NCBI GenBank assembly: GCA_027625915.1
Contig: JANTQA010000060.1
Location: 248,001-312,000, forward strand
Length of the DNA stretch: 64,000 nt
DNA from: Anaeramoeba flamelloides
Taxonomy: Eukaryota; Metamonada; Anaeramoebidae
Direction of reading: 5' to 3'
The notes under the pieces are model-generated. The model ran no database searches and had not been told where the DNA came from. It saw only the letters and a program-made list of their open reading frames with translations. The position numbers were made by a program, and so were the translations under genes. This document shows, in pieces, positions 1 through 10,910 of this stretch. How positions within the stretch are numbered: the first letter of the stretch is position 1; each line of letters begins with the position of its first letter.

Positions 1-48
1 CGAAGCACCCGAAGATATTCAAACATAAAAACATACATACACCTTGAA

Positions 49-770
49 ATTCTTAACAATGAATGATTTTTGAAAATTCCTCTTAAAATTTCTTGACTTG
101 ACCAAGTAAAATAAAATGTTTTTTTTTTTTTTGGCATTTCTTCAATTTGTAAATGTATTTTTTCTCACTTTCAAAATCTTTTATTAATGGTTTATTATCT
201 CTTTTTTTCGAAGAAAAAAAAGACCAAACGTTTTTAATTTTTTAAAAATGGTATTGATTTCTTTTGAGCCAAAAACAAAAACAAAAACACTGTTTGGTTT
301 TTGACATTTTTTTTTAAACAAAGAAAGGGAATTCATTCAATTTTCAACTTTTACGGGAAAATTGAAGGACTTTTATCTTTGTCGTCTATTGATCAAGTAA
401 TTGGGTTCCTTGAACCAAATTAATTTTCCAATATCGTAAATCCTTGAGCGTGGCGATCTTTTGAGATTTATGAGATTAACAATGTCGTAAAAAATTTGTT
501 TAAACACTTCTAAAATAACTTTAAATAACATTTTTAAAGTCTAATTTATTAGTAAAATGCTTCCTATTTTATTTAAATTCAATTCGAAATTTGAAGATCA
601 GAAAATTTATAAACTTTGCCTCATTACTAAAAGATTTCCCAAAATCTTTCCACGATATCTACAATACTATCCTAAACTTTTCAGTGTTCTAATCTCTTTC
701 TTATCAGCAGTTATGAGGAATTATTTTGTTAAATTTTTACAAATAAAAATTTTGAGTTAAAAAAAAAATA
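49..770. repeat. 0.7 kb direct repeat, copy 1
   Basis: This stretch matches 1341-2052 in the same orientation over its whole length, with small differences. Shared blocks include the segment around 330-460 (AAAGAAAGGGAA, then TTTACGGGAAA and TTTGTCGTCTATTGATCAA, then AAATCCTTGAGCG). Neither copy has a convincing reading frame. The two copies flank about 570 bp that contain a hairpin element. It could be a tandem duplication or two insertions of one non-coding repeat. Confidence 0.75.
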
Positions 771-791
771 AATAGTGTTCTATATTGATTC

Positions 792-998
792 GATTTGTTC
801 AAAAATCACCTTTTATGTTTACTCGTTTTGATTATCCTTCCAGAATCAAAATATGATATTGTTCGAAGTGATATAAGATTATGTTGAGGGGTTCGAAGAA
901 TGACGATTAATATAATCTTAGCATTAGAACAATATCATATTTTGAGTCTGGAAGGAGATCCAAAACGAGGAAATAAACTGATGATTGTTGAACAAATG
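792..998. mobile_element. Foldback MITE-like hairpin
   Basis: Two arms of about 90 bp (792-882 and 912-998) are imperfect inverted copies of each other. Both contain ATCCTTCCAGA or its near match and AATATGATATTGTTC. Only about 30 bp separate the arms. It has no coding capacity, so I read it as a non-autonomous foldback DNA element. No target-site duplication is clear. Confidence 0.7.
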
Positions 999-1340
999 AA
1001 ATAATCTGAGATGATATTTATTTTATAACTCAGGATCTAACACAATAAAAAAGCATACAAAAACACAAAAAATTAACTAAAACAAGTAATTTATTTATTT
1101 TTTATTTATACTTTAAAGAACTTGTTTTTCAAAGGATCTTTTGTATACCAATGGAATCATTGGAAATATTGAAGTTAAATTTTACATTTTGTCCATTGGT
1201 GATAAAACTTGGTTTAAATTAAACAGAGACAAACTAGATCGTTCAACTTTTCAATGAGTTTCTATCGATCACTTTTATTTTCCGTTTGATAGCCAATTCT
1301 CGAAAACAATCAAACTACAAATCATGCATTCATTGTGTGT

Positions 1341-2052
1341 TCTTAACAGTTACTGATTTTGAACATCCCTCTCCAAAATTTCTTTACTTGACATAGTAAA
1401 AAAAAATAAAATGTTTTTTTTTTTCTAATTTCTTAAATTTGTAAATGTTTTTTTCTCACTTTGAAAATCTTTTATTAATGGTCTCATTTCTCCTTTTTTC
1501 GAAGAAAAAAGAGATCAAACGTTTTTAATTTTTTTAAAAATGAGATTGATTTCTTTGGAAGAAAAAACAAAAACGTTGTTTGATTTTAGACATTGTTTTT
1601 AAACAAAGAAAGGGAATCCATTAAATTTCCAACCTTTACGGGAAAGTTGATGGACTTTTTTCTTTGTCGTCTATTGATCAAATAATCGAGTTCCTTGAAC
1701 CAAATTAATTTTCCAATGTCGTAAATCCTTGAGCGCGGCAAACCTTATATATTTATGAGATTAAAAATTGGCAAAATAATTTGGTTAAACACTTCTAAAA
1801 TAACTTTAAATAACATTTTTAAAGTAGAATTTAATAGTAGAACACTTATTATTTTACCCAAATAGAATTCAAAAAAAGAAGATCAGAAAATTTCAAACTT
1901 TGCCTAATTACTAAAGGGTTTTCCAAAATCTTTCCACAGTGACTACAATACTATTCTATACTTTTTTGTGAAACAATCACTTTCTTATCAGTAGTTGTTT
2001 GTAATTATTTTGTTAAATTTTTCCAAATAAAATGTTTGAGATAAAAAAATAT
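1341..2052. repeat. 0.7 kb direct repeat, copy 2
   Basis: This is the second copy of the repeat at 49-770, in the same orientation. It keeps the CTTTTTTCGAAGAAAAAAG palindrome near 1490-1510 and the TTTACGGGAAAGTTGATGGA block. No gene is visible. The following 2053-2518 is AT-rich and also lacks a gene. It contains a short inverted repeat (about 2461-2482 and 2510-2532) where the inner arm is the end of the next element. Confidence 0.75.
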
Positions 2053-2518
2053 ATATACAGCAGTATTATTAAAATGATAATTCACTTTCATTTAAAAAAA
2101 TTATGGGATTACACTTTTTTTTTCTTGAAATATGCATTTTTCACAATTCTTTTTTTTTCTGATAGAAAATTTTTTTCTGGAAATAAACTCTTTTTAAGTT
2201 TCAAATTAAAAAGAATCCTAGAATTTTAATATATGATTTATCATTTGGAAAAAAAATATAATTACTACATTCAAAAATTATTATTCAATTTTTGGGTTTT
2301 ATTCTTATTTTTTCCCAAGTTTTTAGTTTCTACATTAATTGTATTATTAAATTGATTACTAATAAGAAAAGTTAACTTGAGAAATATTGTAAATCTTTCT
2401 ATTTAAACTTGTAAAATAAAAAATTACCATTTTTTTAAAACAACTAAAGTAAAAAAATATTGAATTGGAGTCTAGAAGGAATTTTCAAATTTTTTATTTT
2501 TATTATTGCAGTTCTTTC

Positions 2519-3060
2519 TAAACTCCAATTCAAAATTTTTAACACACCGAAAATACAATTTTTGAAATAAAAAATCTTATTTAATCAATTCTTGAAGAAA
2601 TACCAAATTAGAACCATTCACTAATTGGAATGTTAACAATTGTTTATAAATTACAATACTCACAAAACAAAAAATAAATAATTATCAATGCAAATAAATT
2701 ATCTTTGTGTTAAAAATTTTGGAGAGAGCAAAACAAAAAAACTGCATTGGTAAATTTGTAAAAATTCTATTTGGAATTTGATCGATCAAATGTTTAGATA
2801 CCACCAACTAATTTTATTTGAGTTCTTCTCTTTGGAACAACTCAACTTTAACATAATATCAATCGTTTGAAAAAAATTCTGATCGAACTAAACAAGTTAC
2901 GTAATTCAAAAAATTTAAATGAAAACAAAAAACTAAAAGGTGTAAAAATGATTTTCAGATTTTTCAAAAATGAAAATTATTTCCAATTTGAATGAAATTG
3001 TATTATTTGTGATTCTTTGAACTGTTTTAACTGTATGGAAAATTTTTGAATTTTAGTTTA
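2519..3060 (-). mobile_element. MITE family A (about 540 bp)
   Basis: The element runs from TAAACTCCAATTCAAAATTT to a matching inverted end AAAATTTTTGAATTTTAGTTTA (read as inverted termini of about 25-30 bp). It is the reverse-orientation copy of elements at 12001-12540, 36734-37271 and 47783-48321, all 538-542 bp. TA at both outer edges fits a TA target site, as in Tc1/mariner-type MITEs; this assignment is inference. It is non-coding. Confidence 0.8.
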
Positions 3061-3140
3061 TTTTTTGTTTTTTTTTTTTCATTTCCTTTCTAAATTATAA
3101 TTATATTTTTTTTCAACTTTTCTAATTTTTTTAATTTTTC

Positions 3141-3144
3141 TGTT

Positions 3145-3180
<36 letters not shown>
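3141..3180. repeat. (TA)n microsatellite
   Basis: An almost pure TA dinucleotide run of about 40 bp, interrupted once by TG. Confidence 0.9.
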
Positions 3181-3589
3181 ACCATTTATTTATATAAATC
3201 CATAGAACGGAATAAAAGTTATTGATATGGTTGAAAAAAATGAACGTGAGCTTATTCTGAAACATATTTCTCAAAAGCAAAAAGAAAATAAGATTAATCA
3301 AAATAAAAATAATTAAAATTTTTTTAAGAAAGAATAATAAATATTTAATTTTATTTATACAATAAATTCTCTTTTGAATAAAAACCATTCAAATAAATAC
3401 AATATAATTGTATATTTTTTAAACAATATATTTTTCAATAATGTTTTTGATATATGAATTTGTATTTTTAAAACTAAAGAAAACTAAAAAAGTATTTTAA
3501 TACTCTTTTTTTGTATTCAAAAGAAAAATCAACCCAAATTCAAATTTTTTTGCATACGAAAATTCAATTTAAGGGATGAATAATAAGCC

Positions 3590-4090
3590 TTATTATTATA
3601 ATTATTATTGAAGAGGTGTGAAATTACACTCTAGATGTATTTTTACTTCAATTTCTATAAAAGGAAATTTAAGCCTAAAATCATAGATTTCGAGATCATT
3701 CTTGGGAAGGACTTAGCCAAATTATTTTTATGGTTAAAAAGTAAAAACAAAAAATTGAAAAGAAAAAACAAAAATAAAGAAAAAAGAAAAATAAAAAGGG
3801 TTTATAAGAAGAAATTGGTAAAAAATTAAAAAAAAAAAAAAATGTGTTTTTTTTATTGATGAAAGAAGTGTAAATTACACACAAGATGCCCTTTTACTTT
3901 AATTTTCTAAAAGGTAATTTAAGCGTAAAATCATAGATTTCACAATTGTTCAAGTGAAAGATACAGCCAATTTTTTTATGGTTTAAAAGGCAAAAGCAAA
4001 AAATTGAAAAGAAAAAAGGAAAAAAGGAAAAAAGAAAAAGAAAAAAATAGAAATTTAAAAAGTGTTTATAAGAAGCAATTTATAAAAAAT
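3590..4090. repeat. Tandem pair of about 240 bp repeats
   Basis: 3590-3828 and 3850-4090 are direct repeats. Each begins near a GTGTRAATTACAC palindrome-like motif, continues with TAAAATCATAGATTTC, and ends in an A-rich purine tract with GTTTATAAGAAG. The same palindromic motif recurs at about 35144-35160 after the RasGEF gene, which suggests it is the edge of a dispersed element. Short open frames here are lysine or phenylalanine runs from homopurine DNA and are not genes. Confidence 0.7.
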
Positions 4091-4114
4091 CAAAAAAAAA
4101 AAAAAACAACTCCA

Positions 4115-4760
4115 ATACAATCTTTAAAAGGAACTCCCAAAATCACAACCACAATACTTTTGGTTGATTGAATAATTTGATAATTGATCATGAATGTCCA
4201 CTTATGGGGATCGTTTTTTAAGTTGTTGTAATTTCTTTTTTTTTTTTTGATTTATTTACATCAAACCTTTGGTCATTTTTAGCCTTTTTTTTTTTGTTTT
4301 TATTTTCAAGTTACCCATACTTTGGTGTTTCAGTGTCACAATATTAGCAATTAGCCACTTGGTCTTTTTCATTTCTAACTCTTCTTCCCCATATAAAGAA
4401 GATTCAACCTGGGGAAAAATGGAAAAAATAAAAAAAAAACAATGTTATATTTTAATTAAGATCCAAAAATCACAGTCACGAAACCTTTGGTTGATTTAAT
4501 AGTTTCATAATTTCATCATAAATGTTGACTTGTGATTGTTATTTAATTGTTGTAATTTTTTTATTCATTTTGATCTTTTTTGTTTTATCCAGTGATATTT
4601 TTTGCCCTTGCTTTTTCTTTTTTATTTTCAAGTTAAAAATATTGTGATGTTTCAGAATTTCAGTATTAGTAAGTAACCACTTAATCTTTTTTCCTTTGTA
4701 ACTATTCTTCCTAATAAATTGAAGTTTAAGTCAGGGGGAAATATAAAAAAAAAAGAATAC
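4115..4760. repeat. Tandem pair of about 320 bp repeats
   Basis: 4115-4440 and 4441-4760 are diverged direct repeats. Both contain AAAATCACARYCAC followed by TTTGGTTGATT, later TTTTATTTTCAAGTTA and GGTGTTTCAG or GATGTTTCAG, and end in a GGGGAAAWAT block. No gene is supported. Together with 3590-4090 this gives two adjacent tandem duplications. Confidence 0.7.
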
Positions 4761-4939
4761 TAATTTTATAAAAGAAATATTTTTAGAAATATTCGATTAT
4801 TGCTTATAACATAAAATAAAAAAAAAGTAAAAAAAAAAATTAGTCCATTTATTATGAAATTTTGTTTATAATACAAAAAAATAAAAAATAAAAAAAAACA
4901 AAGAAAAAATTGTAAAGTTGATTAAATTTGTTTATACTA

Positions 4940-5196
4940 CCATTATTTTCCAATTAATAAACTAAAATTTTTATTTCAATTTCCAAAATGAAGATTAATT
5001 AGTACTGCTACAATCAAATTAGCAGAGTAAATATTTTGTCTTTGAGTTTACGAAGGCTTTTTATTTTAAATGTCTAAAAATATCATTTCTAAACCATGTT
5101 ACAGTGATCTTTGGTTTGACTTCGACTTATTCACTCGAAATAAATTGGAATTTGAATAAAAAATTTTCATTTTTTCATTAAAAAATAATAGTATTA
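4940..5196. mobile_element. MITE family D
   Basis: About 255 bp with inverted ends of about 55-60 bp. The left end reads ATTATTTTCCAATTAATAAA and the right end is its diverged complement. A second copy lies inside the large PRMT intron at 16684-16942. It is non-coding. Confidence 0.6.
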
Positions 5197-5412
5197 AACA
5201 CAATATATTCCATTTAATATTCCATTATAAAGAGTATGAAAGTATTCAAATTCATATTTCAATTTAATGTGAGGTACTGTCATTTATAAACCCTGATTTT
5301 TTTTTTGAAGAGAGAAGCACCTAGAGTGCTATAACAACTTTGTACAAAAAAATTCAATTTATTTTTTTTCTTTTATTGAACAAAAGAATTGTTTGTGACG
5401 AAAAAATATCTA

Positions 5413-5970
5413 ATGTTAAATCAAAAGTCCAAAAGATTCAATAAACTCGGTGAAGTTGTTGAAAAAGTTGTTTCAAAGATCTTGGAGCCTAATTTCAAGA
5501 ACTTCAGATCAAATTTCCCTACAATTGGTGTTGAAAATAATGGTGTGCTTGAAGACATTTACAAACAATTTTTGATAATCCTTCAAACAAGCATTATGTC
5601 TGAATTTGATCTCATTCAAGAAGAAAGACAAACTAAATCAAAGTTAACAAAATTGGATTATTAATTGGATCAAAAGGCGAAACTTTATGAAGAAAATCAA
5701 AAAAAAAAACAACAAAGATCAATCGAATTTGAAAAAAAACAATTAAAAATTTTAAAACATAAGCAATCACAAAGATTAAAATTGATTAACCACCTTGCAC
5801 AACTCAACCAAAAAAATGAAAAACTGAAAGGAGAAATCACACATTTAAACCAAAATATCAAAAAACAAATTAAAGACTTTCAACAAGGAAAGGAAAAGGA
5901 ATCTTTACTCAAAGATCTCCAAATTTCGTCTTCAATTTCTGAAAGAATTATAAATCAAAACGAAAACTAA
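5413..5970 (+). CDS. MIS12-complex subunit, PMF1/Nnf1 family, with one in-frame TAA
   Basis: The product resembles PMF1/Nnf1, the subunit that pairs with MIS12 in the kinetochore complex that links inner centromere proteins to NDC80. Starting from ATG 5413, the first 83 codons carry a helical stretch with FRSNFPTI, then IYKQFLIILQTSI, EFDLIQEE and KLTKLD. These match the PMF1 pattern of IY-x-x-F-x-x-x-LQTSI, a hydrophobic/acidic helix and a conserved LD. A TAA at 5662-5664 follows directly. The same frame then stays open for 101 more codons of charged coiled coil to the TAA at 5970, as expected for the family's C-terminal coiled coil. No intron boundary removes the stop. It may be a sequencing or assembly error, a recent nonsense mutation, or a truncated protein. 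Family assignment is firm; integrity is not. Confidence 0.75.
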
Positions 5971-6111
5971 TACCAAAACATACACAAAAACTTAAACTAA
6001 ATGAATAAAATTTAACAAATCTTTTTTTTTTTTTACTCAAATATTTTTAACGTCTATTTCTTTTCTTTCTTCTGAAAAAATAATTTTTTACAAAAAAAAG
6101 ATTTTTATGAA

Positions 6112-6541
6112 TTAAGGACTATCTAAAATAAAGTCACCAAGGGGGTCTTAAAAATTAAAACATCGGTGAATTAGACTCTATATTTCATGAGATCCAGAAG
6201 AACTATAACATATCAAAAATTTGGAATAAGGTAATCTGGCAAGAATGCATACTTAATTGGAAGAGGGAAGTAAAAACCCACAACCAATCATGTTTCTTCT
6301 AATTGAAGTAATTGTCTAGTTTCCAATAAAAACCTATGAAAAAAGGTCTTTGAAGAAACATAGTTGGGTTGTGGAAGATAACCACCATCTTCCAATTAAG
6401 TAAGCGATCGTGCAAAAATAACGTTTTCCTAAATTTTTGAAATTTTATAGTTCTTCTGGATCTCATGAAATATAGAGTCTAATTCACTGATGATTTAATT
6501 TTTAAGACACCCGTGGTGGCTTTATTTTAGATAGTCCTTAA
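6112..6541. mobile_element. 430 bp near-complete foldback MITE (family B)
   Basis: The outer 97 bp (6112-6208) and (6445-6541) are almost perfect inverted copies, starting AAGGACTATCTAAAATAAAG. Between them 6265-6305 and 6350-6395 are again inverted relatives (CTTAATTGGAAGA, ATGTTTCTTC), so nearly the whole element is one palindrome. The edges read TTAAGGACT...AGTCCTTAA. This allows either a TTAA site (piggyBac-like) or a TA site (Tc1/mariner-like), and the sequence alone cannot decide. The high arm identity suggests a recent insertion. Confidence 0.85.
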
Positions 6542-8553
6542 TATCTACTCTCAAAATTCCTAAATTCGAATGTGTTATAATTAAAGTTAAACCATATGAG
6601 TAGGTTTTACTTTATCTGAAAAAATTTCCTTTTTTTTCGACTAAAAAATTTAACTTTTAAGGTTTACAATCCCTTTGAATTAAAAAAGATTATTTTGTAT
6701 CGCGTATGAATACTTGTTATTTTGGTTCTTAATTGATCAATCATTGACTTTCAGTGGTGTAACTAATCCGTGATTTTAATTTTAACCCATTACAAAAAGT
6801 TAACTTATTAAAAAAATATTGGCTTCATGTAGAAATAAAACAAACAAACCAAGACGATGACAGCAGTACAAAAACAAGAAACACGGGTTTGTAAATAAAT
6901 TTTAAAAAAGAATTATGAAGATATTAAAAGAGTAAATTGTATTTTTTTGTTTTCAGACTAGAGTATTTGAAGATAGAAATACAAACATATCCACTTCTGA
7001 TTTAAATTGGCTTTTGAGGTTAGATCTTGATTTATAATAAAAAAAAAGATTTTAATAAGGTAATTTATTATAAACCAAAATTCGGGTTTTTATAATTGTA
7101 TGTTAATTCCTAAAACATAAAGTTGGGTAAATTATCATTATATCTAAAATTTGAGAATATGGGTGAAATTTTTTCAGAAATAAAAAAAAATACAGGTTTT
7201 CTTTTTTAAAAGGTAAGGAATCAACTGATAAATATAATTCTGGGGCAGGCGCTAGAAGTAAAAATATATTTTTAGTAAAATTTATCACCTTTTGAGACTA
7301 GAAAACTTTCAAAAAGCTTTAATAACGACAATCAAAAAAAAAAAATTATTCACTTTTCTAAAATAGTTTTATCAAAGGTTTTAAGGGCAACAAAGTAAAA
7401 TTTGTGGAAAGTTTGGATTCATTATTATCTTGTCAAAGACAAAAAAAAAAAAAAAAAAAAACACTAAGCTACCAAGTGTTCAACAAAGAGTAATGAATAG
7501 TTGGATTTGAAGCAATTGTAATATCTATGGGAAGAGATAATTCTTCAATTATTAAATAAAATAACTAGAAACAAAAATAATGAATATGTGTCTAATATCA
7601 ACAGATTATTCTACCCCAAAGGTGTTCTTTCCAAAAAAAAAAAAAATAAAATCAATAGCATAATTACTTTTAAAATTTCTTTTTTTTTTTTGTTTTGGAT
7701 ATTTTATTGTTTTTTTATAATCGCAACATGAAATAAATTTTGTCACGGTGTTTTTATTTGATTACTAAAAGTTTACATAATAAATGTACCAAAATTTTCA
7801 TTCAACTTACTAAAAAAAGATTATTTAAAAACCTATAATTTTTCAAATTTTTAATTGTATTAAAAAGCTTATAGCATTATGTCATACTTTGAGTATTGGG
7901 CCCTTTGATGATTTATTTTATTTCTAGCCAAGTTTGATTTTTTGGAAAGCTGGATGAAAATTTTGATCTTTTTATTTTACAAATAATAGTAGCTTTATTT
8001 TTTTTAATTTTTATTGATACCAAATTGTAAATATTTTGTAAAATTAAAATAATTTAATTTTTTTTTCAAGAATTTGACCTTAAGAATCCTGATAAATTCA
8101 CAATAATATTTTTCAATTTTTTTCTATTCACTCCCAATGTTTAAAAATTTTTTCTGAACTTTGAAATAAAGACTTTTATAAATTTAATTGACTAGAAAAT
8201 TTATAAATTAGTTGATTAAAGACTGTTTTAGGACAAAAAATGTTTTTCTTGTTTTTTATTAAGATCAGGAAAAAATCGAAATTGAAATAAATAGTTCTAA
8301 TCTTTTTTCTGAATTTATCAGTACCAAATTACCCTTAATAAAAAATAAAATATAGGAATCTTGAGGTCTGTTGTAGTGAGAATACTACCTTTCGAATATT
8401 TTCACAAAGAAGAAATTCAAAAGATGTTTAACTCAGTAATTACTTTGAAAACTGATTTTGTCCATCTTCAAATTGCTTTTAGGAACAGAAAATACAATAA
8501 ATTTCAATCATTTTTTACTTTTTTACTCTCTGAATTATTATTTTTTTACTTTA
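6542..8553. other. AT-rich intergenic stretch without a gene
   Basis: I see no supported coding region. Around 7900-8060 there is a fragment related to repeat family E (GGAAAGCTGGATGAAAATTT, compare 23170). A poly-A run of about 20 lies near 7441. A short frame at 8361-8480 lacks an ATG and any recognisable domain. Confidence 0.6.
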
Positions 8554-8928
8554 ATGTCAAAAAGAAGTAACAAGGGCAAGAACAAAAACAAAAACAAAAA
8601 CAAAAAACAAAACAAAAGGTATACACCACAACAAAATAAACAAACAGACAAATCCACTGAACAAATTATTGAAGAAGACAAAAAGAAAATTAAATCTGCA
8701 AGAAAAAGAGAAATCGTTGTTTTGTCTATTTCCTTTGTTTTGCTTGCAATATTTTTTTTTTATCTTTGGACCAAACAAGAAAAGGTGGTCAAATGGTTTG
8801 TGTATGAGACCGACAATGAAAAGGAAAGGATCTTTTCAATTGTAATCTTTTTAGGAATTTCATTCTTTGTTGGCTATTTCTTAAGCAGGTTTATAGCATT
8901 GTTTGTAACACCTAAGAAAGAAAAATAA
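8554..8928 (+). CDS. Small two-helix membrane protein, unknown function
   Basis: The predicted product is 124 residues. ATG 8554 is chosen because it opens a charged, soluble-looking N-terminus; the frame is open upstream but encodes only F/L/Y-rich AT noise. Residues 1-55 are Lys/Asn/Gln-rich, with a KNKNKNK tract, followed by an acidic-basic helix to about 67. Residues 68-87 form the first membrane segment (VVLSISFVLLAIFFFYLW). A charged loop follows, and residues 104-119 begin the second segment (FSIVIFLGISFFVGYF), which ends before a basic tail PKKEK. This looks like a small ER or organelle membrane protein. I do not recognise the family. It appears intronless and ends in TAA. Confidence 0.6.
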   Translation: MSKRSNKGKNKNKNKNKKQNKRYTPQQNKQTDKSTEQIIEEDKKKIKSARKREIVVLSISFVLLAIFFFYLWTKQEKVVKWFVYETDNEKERIFSIVIFLGISFFVGYFLSRFIALFVTPKKEK

Positions 8929-10237
8929 AAAAACTTTTATGAAGAAGAAAAGCAATACCTCGACTTTTGTATTTTTTTCTTTTTTACCCTTCCCTATTTA
9001 AATGCTTTCTTTTCGTTTTTTTCTTTTTTACTTTTTTACTTTATTTTTATCTTTTACTTTGATTATTTTTCTTTTTTGAATCAAGGAAAAAATAAATTCT
9101 TCAAATCAATTAAACCTTTGAAATGTAGTTCTTTCTTTTATGGGTGGATCTTAATTCAACAAAACAAAGTCGTTTTTTACTCTTATTGTGAACGAAAACA
9201 GACAATTAGTTTTAATTCTCTTCTTATACAAAATAACCCAGTTTATCTACAAAATGAATTAAACCCAAATTTTTTTTTCTTTTTTACAAAAACAGGTTGT
9301 GTACAAAAAGTGGATCAAAGAAAGAGAAAAAGTTTGTAATTGGTTGTTTATTGTCAAAAAAGTCTTTCTTTAGAAAGAATAACAATATGTTACACGGGAT
9401 TAAAATATACCCTATTATGAGATCAAAGACAATACAAAACATAAAAACCTTACTTTTTTTTTTATTTGTACTTTCTTAGTTCAGAATTAAAAAAGTAATT
9501 TATTTCAGAACTGTAGGCTCTCATTTAAAACTAAGTAGGTTAATTGACTTATTCGCGATGAAAATTATTCAATGAGGAATTATATTGATATTTGAATTAG
9601 AAATCGGAAAAAATTTTCACTTCCTTTTGATGTTTTTCTCTTTCTTTTTTTTAGAAAAAAAGATACTTGCAAAGAAATACATTGTTCTTTGTGATCTTGA
9701 TTTATTTATTTAGTCCCTTTTTTATGTTATTTCATGGGTGAACTTAGAATCCTAAATGAGACTCGGGTATAGAGAATTGAAAAACGATACACAGCTTAAA
9801 TTTTATCTCTTTTTACAATATCAAATACTCGTAGAAAAGTCTGATTATACCTTTTTTCAAAAAGAATCTTAAAAAGATTTCAAAATTATCCTGATTTTAT
9901 TCTATTTAAGGGTTGTAAATCAATCTTGCAACAAAAAAAAAAAAAAAAAGACATTTAAATACTTAATTGTTGAAGGAAAATCAAAATACTCGAATTTTTG
10001 TGTTTTTTTTTTGTTTTTTCGGAAAAACAGTTGTTTACCATTAAATATTTTGAAATTTTAGAAAATTTCAAGGTCAAATTTACAATCCATTTTGTCTACC
10101 TCTTGCTAAACTTTCAATCTAGACGATTCTAAAGTTAAATATACCCTAAATTTTTACTTGATAATACCTGAATATAAGGGGGGATCAGAAGACTCTTTTG
10201 TGTTTTTAATTAGTTTGATGGCACATTTCAATTTTCA
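8929..10237. other. Intergenic stretch without a recognised gene
   Basis: Pyrimidine-rich DNA follows the membrane-protein gene. An open frame at 9076-9339 has no ATG start and no family resemblance, so I leave it out. The remainder has poly-A and poly-T runs and no clear repeat structure. Confidence 0.5.
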
Positions 10238-10445
10238 TTATAGTCAGTTTCAATTTTAAGGTACAAAATATCAACAAAATTTAAGACCCAACTAAAATCT
10301 CAAATTAAGGAACAAAATTTGGAGTTTTTTTTTTTTTTTACAATTTATTTTCTAGATTTTGGATTTTGTGCCTACATTTTAGATTTTTTTTTTGCTCTAG
10401 ATTTGGGTGATAGTTTGTGTCTTAAAAGTGGAACTGACTATAATA
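10238..10445. mobile_element. About 208 bp MITE with 37 bp inverted ends
   Basis: The ends ATTATAGTCAGTTTCAATTT and the inverse of ATTATAGTCAGTTCCACTTT match over about 37 bp, with a T-rich centre. TA at the edges would fit a Tc1/mariner-type target site. It is non-coding. Confidence 0.7.
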
Positions 10446-10658
10446 AAAAATATTTACCCAAAAAACATATTTTCGAAATAAACCACTCGTAAATGGCAAA
10501 ATTTAATAAATTGTATTAAGTTATCATTCTTTAAATTTAATACTCGGCTTTTACGGCCCAATTACAAAAGTTTGGGTAATGAATAAAAAATAATTTAAAG
10601 AAAAAGAATTATACAATTTCAACCAATTTGGAAAGAATTTTAAATTGTTAACTATTTT

Positions 10659-10711
10659 TATTTTTTGCCTTTTTTATTTTTTGCCTTTTTTATTTTTTGC
10701 CTTTTTTATTT
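10659..10711. repeat. 17 bp tandem repeat, three units
   Basis: Three consecutive near-identical units of TATTTTTTGCCTTTTTT. Confidence 0.85.
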
Positions 10712-10729
10712 TGTTTCCATTTCTTTTTT

Positions 10730-10910
10730 AATGTTTACGTAATCTGTTAGGTTAGAGCTGGATTTTTTACATTGGTTGATATAAGGTTATTTTTGAGTTT
10801 GTTAAATTGAAATATCGTATTTGTTTAGTTGATCGTATCTTATCATTTGATCGATTGACATTTTTTGGTGAAATTCCAACTAGTTTTCTAATGAATTTTT
10901 TTTTTTTTTC
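10730..10910 (+). mobile_element. Decayed MITE family A fragment
   Basis: The order of blocks (TTACGTAATCTG, ACATTGGTTGATAT, TTAGTTGATCGTATCT, TTTGATCGATTGACATT) follows the middle of the family A elements, but both ends are missing. Confidence 0.55.

Noticed and set aside
5662-5664. Reassignment of TAA as a sense codon
   Set aside because: Every other host gene complete at its 3' end here, except the RCC1-BTB gene (TAG), ends in TAA at the expected family length, so a general reassignment is not supported.
8361-8480. Open segment with a fairly balanced composition before the membrane-protein gene
   Set aside because: It lacks ATG and a family match. An extra upstream exon cannot be excluded but is not supported.
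9076-9339. Open frame of 87 codons after the two-helix membrane protein
   Set aside because: No ATG start, no recognisable domain, and it ends in AT-rich low-complexity sequence.
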